NCBI GenBank assembly: GCA_023091735.1
Contig: JALKBU010000346.1
Coordinates: 1 to 46,739 of the forward strand
Direction of reading: 5' to 3'
From: Trichomonas tenax
Taxonomy: Eukaryota > Parabasalia > Trichomonadida > Trichomonadidae
DNA: 46,739 bases
The position numbers and the translations under genes were made by a program. This document shows positions 36,180-44,552 of the stretch, piece after piece (the first letter of the stretch is position 1; each line of letters begins with the position of its first letter). Below the pieces are notes generated by a model. It was given only the letters and a program-made list of their open reading frames with translations, was not told the DNA's origin and did no database searches.

Positions 36180-36262
36180 TAGTATCACCCCCTTTTATAA
36201 AATAAGGGAAATTAATTAATAAAAAGTGACGGTGATAACACTTTTGGTGTTACCCCCTTTAT
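36180..36262. promoter_or_regulatory. Bidirectional promoter with two CACCCCC/TACCCCC boxes
   Basis: TATCACCCCCTTTTATAAAA (36184-36203) and GTTACCCCCTTTATATAA (about 36249-36266) repeat the same layout in the 141-bp spacer between the SDF2-like and coiled-coil genes. Between them lie AAAAGTGA (36222-36229) and ACACTTTT (36238-36245). A C-rich box followed by TWTTTA recurs upstream of other endomembrane genes here. Confidence 0.5.
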
Positions 36263-36292
36263 ATAATAAAAAACGAGATTTTATAAAAGAAA

Positions 36293-37363
36293 ATGACAAT
36301 GATAACACTTCCTAAGCTTAGGCCATCAATAACACAGGTGGAAACTCTTTTATCTCAGCCGAGTCCTAATCCTCAGCAAATCGAAACAGAGCTAAAGCGA
36401 ATTGGACCGAAGATAAACGAATTAGCGATTTTAGTTGATAGGTTATTTTCTCAAATTCCAAGTAACATCAACAAAGATTTCGCAGATATGAGGACACAGA
36501 TAGGCTTAGCAAAGAAAAGAGGAAAATACGAAAATGAAAACGAATATATTGACGATGAAGCATATAAAAAGAAGGGTAAATTCAATATATCTGTCGCTAT
36601 GCAAAAGGAAGAAATCGAAAAAGTAGTCGAATCACAACTAAATAAAGCTTTACTCGATGCTCAACAAAAACAGCTTGAAATACCAGTAAACAAAGAAGCC
36701 AACATGTATGCTAATCTTGAGCAACAAATTGGACAATATATATTTAATACCAACGCAAAATTAAACGAATTAGAATTAAAATTTTCGCAAAAAACTCTTA
36801 ATGGATCAAAGATTCCATATTGGCAGATGACATCAGAGATACATGTAAAAAATTCCGATGTGAAAAATTCTATAGGTGTTTTCGACGCATTTCTAACAGA
36901 GATAAATTCAAGTTTAGAAAGATTGAAGAAATTCGAAGGAATAACTCTCGAGAAAACTGTTCAGAATGACGAACCAGTTCCTGTTCTTGCTGAGCAAGAG
37001 CCAAGAATCGATTCAATGAATCAAATTATTGATGAACAAAATGAAAAATATGAAAAGATTGTGTTTGAAATAGAAAGCAAATTAAGTGCATACGAGAACT
37101 TTATAAAGACAATGGAAGAAGAATCAGTACAGATACTTCAAAGTTTATCAAATCTAGCATCTCAAACATCAGAACAGAAGAAGAATCTCAACGAATTGGA
37201 TCAATTAATCGAAAAAGTAACAAAATTAATGCACTCGGACAGTCACAAGATCCAAATAAAGTCAACTTTCGACAATTTCACAACAAAGATTCGCACAGTG
37301 GAATCTGAAATCCAAGATTTGAGTCAGAAGCTGAAGAGAATATCACTTGAACTTCCTCTTTAA
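36293..37363 (+). CDS. Unrecognised coiled-coil protein
   Basis: The 356-residue protein is polar and helical. A helical N-terminus (1-75) precedes long coiled-coil segments at about 105-175 and 235-350, with heptad-like Leu/Ile (QKKNLNELDQLIEKVTKL). There is no signal peptide or membrane segment. A short region, IPYWQMTSEIHVKNSDVKN, holds its few aromatic residues. I do not recognise a family. A tether, spindle or flagellar coiled coil is possible. It shares a divergent promoter with an SDF2-like gene. ATG 36293 is followed by a second ATG two codons on, and either could be the start. Confidence 0.7.
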   Translation: MTMITLPKLRPSITQVETLLSQPSPNPQQIETELKRIGPKINELAILVDRLFSQIPSNINKDFADMRTQIGLAKKRGKYENENEYIDDEAYKKKGKFNISVAMQKEEIEKVVESQLNKALLDAQQKQLEIPVNKEANMYANLEQQIGQYIFNTNAKLNELELKFSQKTLNGSKIPYWQMTSEIHVKNSDVKNSIGVFDAFLTEINSSLERLKKFEGITLEKTVQNDEPVPVLAEQEPRIDSMNQIIDEQNEKYEKIVFEIESKLSAYENFIKTMEEESVQILQSLSNLASQTSEQKKNLNELDQLIEKVTKLMHSDSHKIQIKSTFDNFTTKIRTVESEIQDLSQKLKRISLELPL

Positions 37364-37734
37364 GTTATTACATGAAATGCGAATGAATCTTTGTTTTGAA
37401 AATCAAATAACAAATGTTTGAATGAAATTTATTGCGCAATTAACAGAACAAATGATGAAAGAAATTATAATTGACTTCCGTTCAAAATATATAAATTTGC
37501 AAAATCAAAATCATTATTCGATCAGAAAATCAATTAGATATATATTTTTGTAAGGCATTGCATGCCATTTATGCGTTTTCCATGTAAAAATTTGATGTTT
37601 TTAAAAGCTATATTTTAAACATTACAAATAATAATAAATAGTATCAAAGGATTAACAAAATCAAAAGAACATAAAGAAGAATATTATATTGATCAATATT
37701 CTAAACTGTTTCAGCTTTTGAATATTATTGATCT
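37364..37734. other. Intergenic DNA between convergent genes
   Basis: 371 bp of AT-rich DNA between the coiled-coil stop and the second SDF2-like stop. Nothing recognisable is seen; it should hold both 3' ends. Confidence 0.4.
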
Positions 37735-38328
37735 TTATAAATCGTCATCATCATACTCTGTTTCTTCTTTCTTTACTGGCTTTGGCTCTAAAAAGAACAC
37801 TCCTTCTCTAATTGACCAAACTGAGTATTTGGTTTGATTAACACACGAAATCTTAAACTTATTTACATCAGTGTCAATGAGCTGCTCGAATGTTGACATC
37901 AAATAGCATTTATGTTGTTCATTGTAAAGCTGAAATTCTAAATCTTGTTTAAGAACGTCTGAATTATCGCAAATAAGTTTCCATTTGCTGCTTGATCCCA
38001 TATTTCCGACAGTTGGGACAACTTCTTTCGATAATTTGATCGAAACAAAGTTGTGTGTTATTGAATTAACTAAAGAAACTGATTCTCCGCAGGCAATGAC
38101 GTGTTGGCCCTTGGATATATTTTCTATCGGTGGTTCGATGATCCAAAGCCATCCATCTTCGTAAATTGGCCTCGAGGAGTACAATTTTGGAATTTCTGTT
38201 GCTAATCCTGTGTTTTCTGTTGTCATACTTAGATGTGCATCAGTATAAACGTTTGTGAGCTGCACTGACGCCATGTAACCGATTTTTGGCAATTCACAAG
38301 TCGCAAAAACTGAGAATGCAAATATCAT
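37735..38328 (-). CDS. Second SDF2-like MIR-domain protein, secreted or ER-luminal
   Basis: The 197-residue protein has a signal peptide (MIFAFSVFATCEL), then a divergent MIR unit: SVQLTNVYTDAHLSMTTENT, the spacer WLWIIEPP, GQHVIACGESVSLVNSITHN, WKLICDN and FQLYNEQHKCYLMSTF. It has the same length and order as the SDF2-like protein at 35558-36151, with low identity, so it is an old duplicate or a distinct relative. It ends in an acidic tail (EETEYDDDDL). The last five residues resemble the shape of an HDEL signal but lack the basic residue, so ER retention is only a guess. A GGGGGA box lies about 35 bp upstream. Confidence 0.7.
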   Translation of the reverse strand: MIFAFSVFATCELPKIGYMASVQLTNVYTDAHLSMTTENTGLATEIPKLYSSRPIYEDGWLWIIEPPIENISKGQHVIACGESVSLVNSITHNFVSIKLSKEVVPTVGNMGSSSKWKLICDNSDVLKQDLEFQLYNEQHKCYLMSTFEQLIDTDVNKFKISCVNQTKYSVWSIREGVFFLEPKPVKKEETEYDDDDL

Positions 38329-38742
38329 TTTAATTTTGAGGGAATTTCACTTCTCCCCCTATTTTATTTTCATGATTTTGATTTTTCTTTATTTGAGCAT
38401 TCTATTGCCTTTCTTAATACATGAATATGTTTTTAACATCACACTACCTTTAATGATATTGGTTATATTAAAATTCATTCTTTGTAATTTCATGCTGCTC
38501 AATGAAGTGATTGTTCATCCATACTTTCAAAAAATTCAATTATTTAATTTATCCATGGTTTAATATTGTTTAGCGAAGTGATGCTCATTGAATTTCTCAT
38601 TTTCTCATAACTTGAAATTAACTTTTATTAGATGAGATTTCAAAAGCATTATTCAAATCTTTAGAAGAACATTTTTGATTCGAGATATAATGGAATTGAA
38701 GAAAAATAGAGTATGGTTAATGATAGAATACAATACAAATAT
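38329..38742. other. Intergenic DNA upstream of the second SDF2-like gene
   Basis: TCTCCCCCTATTTTATTTTC lies at 38353-38372, read on the + strand, upstream of the minus-strand SDF2-like gene. The remainder is AT-rich, with a weak hydrophobic open frame at 38336-38563 that has no recognisable domain. Confidence 0.4.
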
Positions 38743-41352
38743 TTACTCGATTAGAAGTTTCTGTGAAACACAAAATAGTTCATATGAGATCAAGAGGTTT
38801 GCGTAAACTTGCTTTTGGAACAATACAAAATTAAGTTCAATAGTTACATCTGAGCCAGCGGATAAATTGTCGACGACAACAATACTCTTTCCAGATAAGA
38901 GATAATTAACAGGATTATCTTGTTCAATGACAATGATCTTGAGATCATTGATTGCTTCTTTTCCAGCATTACTCAAGCAAAGTTTATATTTGCCAAACGA
39001 GACTCTTGAAACTAGAACACGCAGAGGATGAACATATTGAGCAATAGGAATTGAGCAAACACCAAATTTTGTGCTGAACCAATATCTCATTGTGTCATTG
39101 ACAAAGAATGGAGCAATGAAATCTGGTAAATTCTTTTTATGGCCCGCATCGCTGGAAATAAGCCTGAATGTCATTTCGTTCTCATCTTTTGTCGTATACG
39201 GATCAGGATCAGAGTACGGATGCGTAAATCCAACTGCTTCACTGCCAGCAGGTGTAGCAATCTTCAAGAAGCTGTCTGTTCTTTTGATGTCTATGTTTGG
39301 AACTTTTGTGACATTACACATCAGATCAACGTGGACATATCTTGCAGGACCTTCCTCTCTATTCCAGTATGAAATAAGAAGATGTGTATGTGTGAATCCA
39401 ACGGTTTTAGCCAGCATTGAAATCCTGAATGTTTTCACTTCATTCGGTTCCATTGCTCCAATTGGATACATTTGGCAAACTTCTTCGATTGCTGGCTCAA
39501 TGAGTTTAACAGGCAGGCCGCACGTGTAAAACATGACGTGGGTTAATGAAATCTCGCTGTTGGTCAATGTGAAAGTGAATTGACATATTTCACCTTCAAT
39601 GAATGTCATTTTCTTATCAATCATTTCGACTTTCAGCTTCAGAGATTTATCATAGACAGTGAAAATCAAAGGCTTCTTGAAGTCGCAGTAGAATTCAACA
39701 AGTGTTGATCCCCAGCAGAACTCAACACCTTCAATAACAAGTGTTCCTGCTTGCATTGGTGTGAATGACAAATTAACATCAGCCATTGTTGATCTTGCAA
39801 TTGTTGCCGGTGTTACATCTGCCTTCGCATCACCGGACAATTTCAGACGCATTTTCGTCATCTGAATGTCACCACAATCAGACATTAGCAATGTCCTTAT
39901 ATCGACAGGTTCACCAACAACGCATTCTTTATGCTGAAGGAAACTTGCGCTAAAGAAAGTTCCTGGACGATACGCGCCAAACAATCTCTCAGAGGTTTCG
40001 ACCCAATCTCCATCGAACTCGAGTGGCACTGTACACGGATATCCTTCTGAAAAGAAGGAACATGGCTTTGCACTGATGAAGCCACACTTGTAACGACCTC
40101 CTTGAAGAACTTGTTCAAACACTGTTGGATTGGAAACGCTTTGACACGCTGCCAGCGCAACTTTAACATCATCTGGAATAGGACCAGTTTTCATTGCTTG
40201 TTCTAATATAGACTGCATCAGCCAATCCCAGTGCTCGTTAAGAAGTGGAGTGAGAGCTGCTATGAGGTCTTGATGTGTGAAATTTATCAATCCAAGGAAA
40301 CTAAATTCTTGTGCTGTGAATGCAAACTTCGCTGCAGCGTGACGAGGTTTCATTAAGTGTGCAATTTGCTCTTTAGCAAATGGAGCTAAGAATTTTGCAA
40401 GCTGAGAGTTTGGTTCTCTAACAAGTGGAACTAATGCTACTGTTGGACTTGTTCCGATTGACGCGCGAACATAAAATTCTACTAAAGCGCATTTAGTGAT
40501 GTGTATGTAAGAGTGTGATAGATTCATTGATGTCAGTAACGACTGTAATGTCTGAACACCTGCAGCGCCTCGAAGAATATCGCATATTGATAACATAAAT
40601 TGAGATTCTGTTGCTATTGAATTAACTGTAGCTGGCGTGTTATTAATCAAGAGTGAATATGCGTTTGCTGCTTCTTTATACTGTTTTTGTTGGAATTTAA
40701 GATCGGCATAATATTTCAAATCGATAATTCTCTGAGATTCGCCTCCAAAAGTGTCAAGCATGCTGAAGAACGATGTTTTAATATCACTCCATGATTTAGC
40801 ATATGCTGCTTGCATGCTTTGTGTTAATAAATCATATCTTTTGTTTAATATCAATTGCACAAATTTGGTGAGCGATCCTGCAGGGTCAGCAGCTGGCAAA
40901 CGCAGTGAGTTAGCTTTTGTGTTCTCAATCAGCTTCCTAGACCACTTAGGGAAGCAGGCCAAAGGAATCGCTGGTAATTCGTTGCCAGAGATGACTGCAA
41001 GTATTCCTATTGGAATATCTGCGAAGTTATATGTCGAAAGGAAGTCGTATTTTATCAGTTTTCTGCGTAAAGTTGAGATTGTTGTAAATTCATATCTTCT
41101 TTGGTTCAGATCTGGAAAGATTTGGATGTTTCTTTTCATGGTTTGAAGTGAGGAAATGATTTCACTCTCTTTATAAAGCTCATCTGGAAATATAATTCTG
41201 TAATAAATACTGTTATTCTTAATAACTTGCTCAAATGTCGTTCGAATCAGATTTTTGTAATCAGGATGCGCTGCTTTGGCTTCCTCTGACGCAAATACGT
41301 AAACACACGGACTGTATCGCCTCTGAAGAAAAGCAGGAAATGCATTCGACAT
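38743..41352 (-). CDS. TRAPP complex subunit, TRAPPC8/Trs85-like
   Basis: The 869-residue protein begins with an alpha/beta region with YSPCVYVFASEEA (SFVPCVAALCSDEAE in TRAPPC8). Next, about 165-260, is ILNKRYDLLTQSMQAAYAKS, then IDLKYYADLKFQQKQYKEAA, equal to the family SRKGLSRSLFSATKKW and RKMADLCFLVQHYDLAYSCY. A helical solenoid runs to about 420. The C-terminal half is beta-rich Ig-like (KMRLKLSGDAKADV, FIEGEICQFTFTLTNSEISL). Trs85 anchors TRAPPIII, a Rab1 exchange factor for ER-Golgi and autophagy. It is shorter than human TRAPPC8 (about 1435) but near yeast Trs85. The coding strand upstream carries ACCCCTATTTAATTATTG and ACACCCTTATTTAG. Confidence 0.8.
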   Translation of the reverse strand: MSNAFPAFLQRRYSPCVYVFASEEAKAAHPDYKNLIRTTFEQVIKNNSIYYRIIFPDELYKESEIISSLQTMKRNIQIFPDLNQRRYEFTTISTLRRKLIKYDFLSTYNFADIPIGILAVISGNELPAIPLACFPKWSRKLIENTKANSLRLPAADPAGSLTKFVQLILNKRYDLLTQSMQAAYAKSWSDIKTSFFSMLDTFGGESQRIIDLKYYADLKFQQKQYKEAANAYSLLINNTPATVNSIATESQFMLSICDILRGAAGVQTLQSLLTSMNLSHSYIHITKCALVEFYVRASIGTSPTVALVPLVREPNSQLAKFLAPFAKEQIAHLMKPRHAAAKFAFTAQEFSFLGLINFTHQDLIAALTPLLNEHWDWLMQSILEQAMKTGPIPDDVKVALAACQSVSNPTVFEQVLQGGRYKCGFISAKPCSFFSEGYPCTVPLEFDGDWVETSERLFGAYRPGTFFSASFLQHKECVVGEPVDIRTLLMSDCGDIQMTKMRLKLSGDAKADVTPATIARSTMADVNLSFTPMQAGTLVIEGVEFCWGSTLVEFYCDFKKPLIFTVYDKSLKLKVEMIDKKMTFIEGEICQFTFTLTNSEISLTHVMFYTCGLPVKLIEPAIEEVCQMYPIGAMEPNEVKTFRISMLAKTVGFTHTHLLISYWNREEGPARYVHVDLMCNVTKVPNIDIKRTDSFLKIATPAGSEAVGFTHPYSDPDPYTTKDENEMTFRLISSDAGHKKNLPDFIAPFFVNDTMRYWFSTKFGVCSIPIAQYVHPLRVLVSRVSFGKYKLCLSNAGKEAINDLKIIVIEQDNPVNYLLSGKSIVVVDNLSAGSDVTIELNFVLFQKQVYANLLISYELFCVSQKLLIE

Positions 41353-41952
41353 TTTTTATAATCTAAATAAGGGTGTACAATAATTAAATAGGGGTATGAT
41401 AAAACTCAATATCTTCGAAATTGGAATTTCATGAAATCCTTTCATACATAATACCTGAATGGCATACCTATACCATGGTATAAATTTTAGACTCCAGTTT
41501 TAAGTTGATTCATTTCATTGAAAATTATCTTCAAACTTGAGATTTACAAAAATACTCATAAAATATGCTGTTGAAATTATGAACCACATATTTGATTGTT
41601 TAAAGATAAAATTGCAAAATTATGAATTGAAATTGCTAAAAAACAACTTGTTTGAAAGTGTGCTATCATTAAGAATAAGATACCATTAATTAAGGCATCT
41701 CAAAGTTCTTGATTTCAAAACATTTTTCTTGTGTCGTTTCAACTATAATGTATTAGAACATGTTTTTCTAGCAGGAAAGCATTATATACTTTTCAAGAAT
41801 GTTTTCGGTCACCAAAAATTCTCAAGCAAGCATTCTTTATCAGATATTGCATGGAATATCATTGATATGGTTTTATTTAGGAATTAAAAACACATTTAAT
41901 TTATCAATTTATAAAAACAAACAATAATATATCACGAAAAGTTTTTTGGGAA
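41353..41952. other. Intergenic DNA with the TRAPPC8-like promoter
   Basis: The first 50 bp contain two C-rich boxes for the TRAPPC8-like gene (around 41368-41395). The remaining 550 bp are AT-rich with no gene or repeat seen. Confidence 0.4.
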
Positions 41953-43260
41953 TTAACTTATATTAGTAAGTTCGTCCTCATCTAATGAAAGGATGTGGTT
42001 TAGAGCAGTTGCTGCATATGTGGCACCAATCTGAGTGAACGTGTTATTGATTTCAAGAAGAGATATTTGAGAAATATATGCAAGAATCTTTTCTTCGGCA
42101 AGAATGCCCGATGCCATCAACGCAAGAACTGCAATCGAGAAGACAGTGTCAAAGTCTATATCATCGTGATCTGGATATAGCCTGTCAATTACTATTGATA
42201 TTTCTTCCAACGACGTGTTGAATATATTCGCCATTCTCACTGGATTAGTCTCGAAGAGAATGGAGATCATGATGTCGACAACACTCGAATACGGCCAATG
42301 GCGGCCCTGCAAGTCATTGATTGTGACATATATGAACTCTTCAGGTATATACTCAACATTCAGCGCTCGCGGAGTAACTTTTAGGAATAATTTGATTTTT
42401 CCGGGCTGCATGCAAAGATATGGGAATTCAGTTACTGACCATCCCATGTCGAAAGCATGGTCAAGAAGAATAACGAATTCTTCGAAATCATCAGTCATTT
42501 CATGAAATTCTTCAAAAATCTTTTCAATTGGCTTTGTTTGAGCACTTTCAGCCATTTTCTTCAGTATCTTATATGTATCGCATGTAGGGTATATCAACTG
42601 CTCTACAAAATCTGTTGGAGGTGGTGAAAATGGAGGCCATTTAACAGTTTCGTCGAGAATTGCAATTCTTTTCGAATATTTCTTGATTTTTGCTGATATA
42701 CCTGGTTTTGATGCGATATAACCTTCAATATCGCATGAAAAATAAATATTTTCGTAATGAATTGGTCGATTTATAACGTTGATTAGTGAATTTACATGCT
42801 TAATGATACTATTTGATTCACTTATGATCATGTATTCCTTTTTTGTACGTAATTTCGCAAGATAATTCAAAAGAAATAATGTTTCTCTGCATTCACGTAA
42901 TCCGCGACCTTTGTAGGCCCAAATTTTACCTTCTATATGGTTATATTCTTCAACTAATTCTGTTGCTCTTTCTTGTGAGTTATTAAACATTTGTTGCGCT
43001 TTTTTAACGGCATTTTCGAGAGAATTTATTGCTCCTTTCACAGAAAGCTGCGATGTTCTCATGAGTTCTTTCTTCCATGAATTAATGGAGACAACAGGGA
43101 GAAAATTAACGAAAAATTCGGGCTGTAGGCCTTTTTCTTGAATTAATTCAGCTCGTTTATCTGGAGTGATGAATGTTCCGTCCGTTGATCTCTTTTGCTT
43201 CGATCTTGGAACACTTCTTTCCTTTAAAATTGTTAAATTATCTCTCTGACATTTTAACAT
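41953..43260 (-). CDS. Unrecognised 435-residue helical protein (VPS9-like C-terminus not excluded)
   Basis: The N-terminus is basic (RSVPRSKQKRSTDG). Residues about 75-150 form a coiled coil (SLENAVKKAQQMFNNSQERA). A middle domain holds WPPFSPPP, and a helical bundle follows (IEKIFEEFHEMTDDFEEFVI). The C-terminal 110 residues are helical and hydrophobic, such as FDTVFSIAVLALMASGILAE. The bundle's sense is faintly like a VPS9 or RUN-type domain, but the key motifs are not clear, so no function is claimed. No signal peptide or TM segment is convincing. The leader has CCCCTAAATA, a variant of the C-rich box before neighbouring endomembrane genes. Confidence 0.65.
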   Translation of the reverse strand: MLKCQRDNLTILKERSVPRSKQKRSTDGTFITPDKRAELIQEKGLQPEFFVNFLPVVSINSWKKELMRTSQLSVKGAINSLENAVKKAQQMFNNSQERATELVEEYNHIEGKIWAYKGRGLRECRETLFLLNYLAKLRTKKEYMIISESNSIIKHVNSLINVINRPIHYENIYFSCDIEGYIASKPGISAKIKKYSKRIAILDETVKWPPFSPPPTDFVEQLIYPTCDTYKILKKMAESAQTKPIEKIFEEFHEMTDDFEEFVILLDHAFDMGWSVTEFPYLCMQPGKIKLFLKVTPRALNVEYIPEEFIYVTINDLQGRHWPYSSVVDIMISILFETNPVRMANIFNTSLEEISIVIDRLYPDHDDIDFDTVFSIAVLALMASGILAEEKILAYISQISLLEINNTFTQIGATYAATALNHILSLDEDELTNIS

Positions 43261-43651
43261 TATGAAATATTTAGGGGCTGCATCGAAAAACTTTTTTTTC
43301 GCAGAACATCATGAATCATAAATTTCAACACGAAATAGGAATAAGATATGTTATATAAGTTCTGCTGCATATAATTTAATAGACTACATCAAATTACAGG
43401 ATTTGATTACAAATCATTGGAATTGGAAATTTTGACTAACCTCGTTGAAAGTCGCGATTTTTTCTAGAACTAATACTTCTAGGCAAGAAGGCGAACTATT
43501 CTTAGCTGATATCGGAATTATTTTCTGTGCTGCATCTGTTTCAATTGTCAAATACATAGTATACCCTCTATGTCAATTATGATGGAGCTGTACTATGATT
43601 TGAGCTAAAAAGCAAAATAAAAGTCGATTATTACAAAGCTCGCCTATTTGT
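43261..43651. other. Intergenic DNA before the hairpin cluster
   Basis: Contains the promoter side of the upstream minus-strand gene, then AT-rich DNA with only short and weak inverted repeats, for example CTAGAA...TTCTAG around 43466-43483. No gene is seen. Confidence 0.4.
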
Positions 43652-44453
43652 CAATATTATGCACGAAGCATGTATGGAATCTAATATTTCTGTGCATTTT
43701 ATGCATTCTTCGTGCAAAATATTGAAAAATTGGTGATTTGTTAAATATCTACTATATTTGTTCATAAAACATGGATATCTGACTAAATCATGTATATGAA
43801 ACGAACAAGCACATGAAGTCAGTTAATGCAATATGTGTGATGAAGTCAGATATCCATATTTTGTGAAAAATTCAAACAATTTTTCTAAATAAATGAAAAA
43901 TAAAAATTAATAATGCAGAATGACTCATTGTATATGAGGGAACTGCATCCATATGGAGTGAGCCATTCTGCATGATGATCTTGTAAAAACATTATGCAAT
44001 TTGGAATTTGTCTTGCTACAATGCTGTTCACAAGAAGTGATCAAGGATACATTTATGAGCAGCATTGCAGCGAGAAAAATAGGATTCCCAAAAATAAAGT
44101 CATTGAAATTTCGTTGATTTCAAAATTTTTCAACATCATCATTAAAAACAATCCAATGCATAAGGTTGGTAAGATATTTCATCCAGTGATTCATTTTTCA
44201 TGATGATTTTGGTCAAACCAAAAAACTCAACGCAATTTCATGGTTTTCTTGAGGCAATTCTGCTCATAATGGTCAACATTGTCAATATAAGGCCACTTGA
44301 TATCAGAATTGTCTCAAGAAAACCATGAAAGCGTAAAAAATGTATTCGATATTGAGATGAATTTAAACTTTTTAAATTTCATCACAAAGAGTGACAGACT
44401 GCATTGAACTTGTGTCGTATCCTACGCAGCCAGTCACTCCTTGTGACGAAATT
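43652..44453. ncRNA. Cluster of seven serial inverted repeats, candidate small-RNA precursor
   Basis: Seven imperfect inverted repeats follow one another, unrelated to each other in sequence. Arms: 43652-43674/43702-43724; 43763-43784/43844-43865; 43914-43936/43950-43972; 44007-44033/44053-44079; 44133-44158/44184-44209; 44236-44262/44304-44330; 44375-44402/44426-44453. Arms are 22-28 nt and loops 13-59 nt. Pairing by my count on the + strand: 20 Watson-Crick plus 1 GU of 23; 20+1 of 22; 19+2 of 23; 22+2 of 27; about 19 of 26 (weakest); 26+1 of 27 (best); 24 of 28. No coding frame explains them, and the 210-bp open frame at 43994-44203 crosses three of the hairpins. A miRNA-like or siRNA-like primary transcript is inferred, not shown; the strand is unknown. 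Confidence 0.45.
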
Positions 44454-44465
44454 GGTTCAAAAACA

Positions 44466-44487
44466 CTTTACATACTGTCACTTTTCC
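44466..44487 (+). promoter_or_regulatory. Promoter-like TTTACATACTGTCACTTTT before the glycine-rich gene
   Basis: TTTACATACTGTCA runs directly into TCACTTTTCC (44478-44487). It combines both recurrent upstream elements of this window, on the + strand, about 65-70 bp before the ATG at 44553. It suggests that the broken gene downstream was once expressed, or that a transcript still starts here. Confidence 0.45.
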
Positions 44488-44552
44488 TAACACTTTTTTT
44501 GGGTAGGATTTCCGTTTTAACATAAAAAATTGAGCGATCTTGCAAAAAAATA

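Noticed and set aside
38336..38563. Hydrophobic 75-codon open frame
   Set aside because: Composition is that of T-rich intergenic DNA, it overlaps the second SDF2-like promoter, and no family is seen.
43994..44203. Open frame of 69 codons inside the hairpin cluster
   Set aside because: It crosses three hairpins, has no recognisable domain, and its base pattern is explained by the inverted repeats.
43652..44453. Reading the seven inverted repeats as MITE insertions
   Set aside because: The arms of different hairpins are not similar to one another, and no terminal repeat or target duplication common to them is seen. It is not fully excluded.
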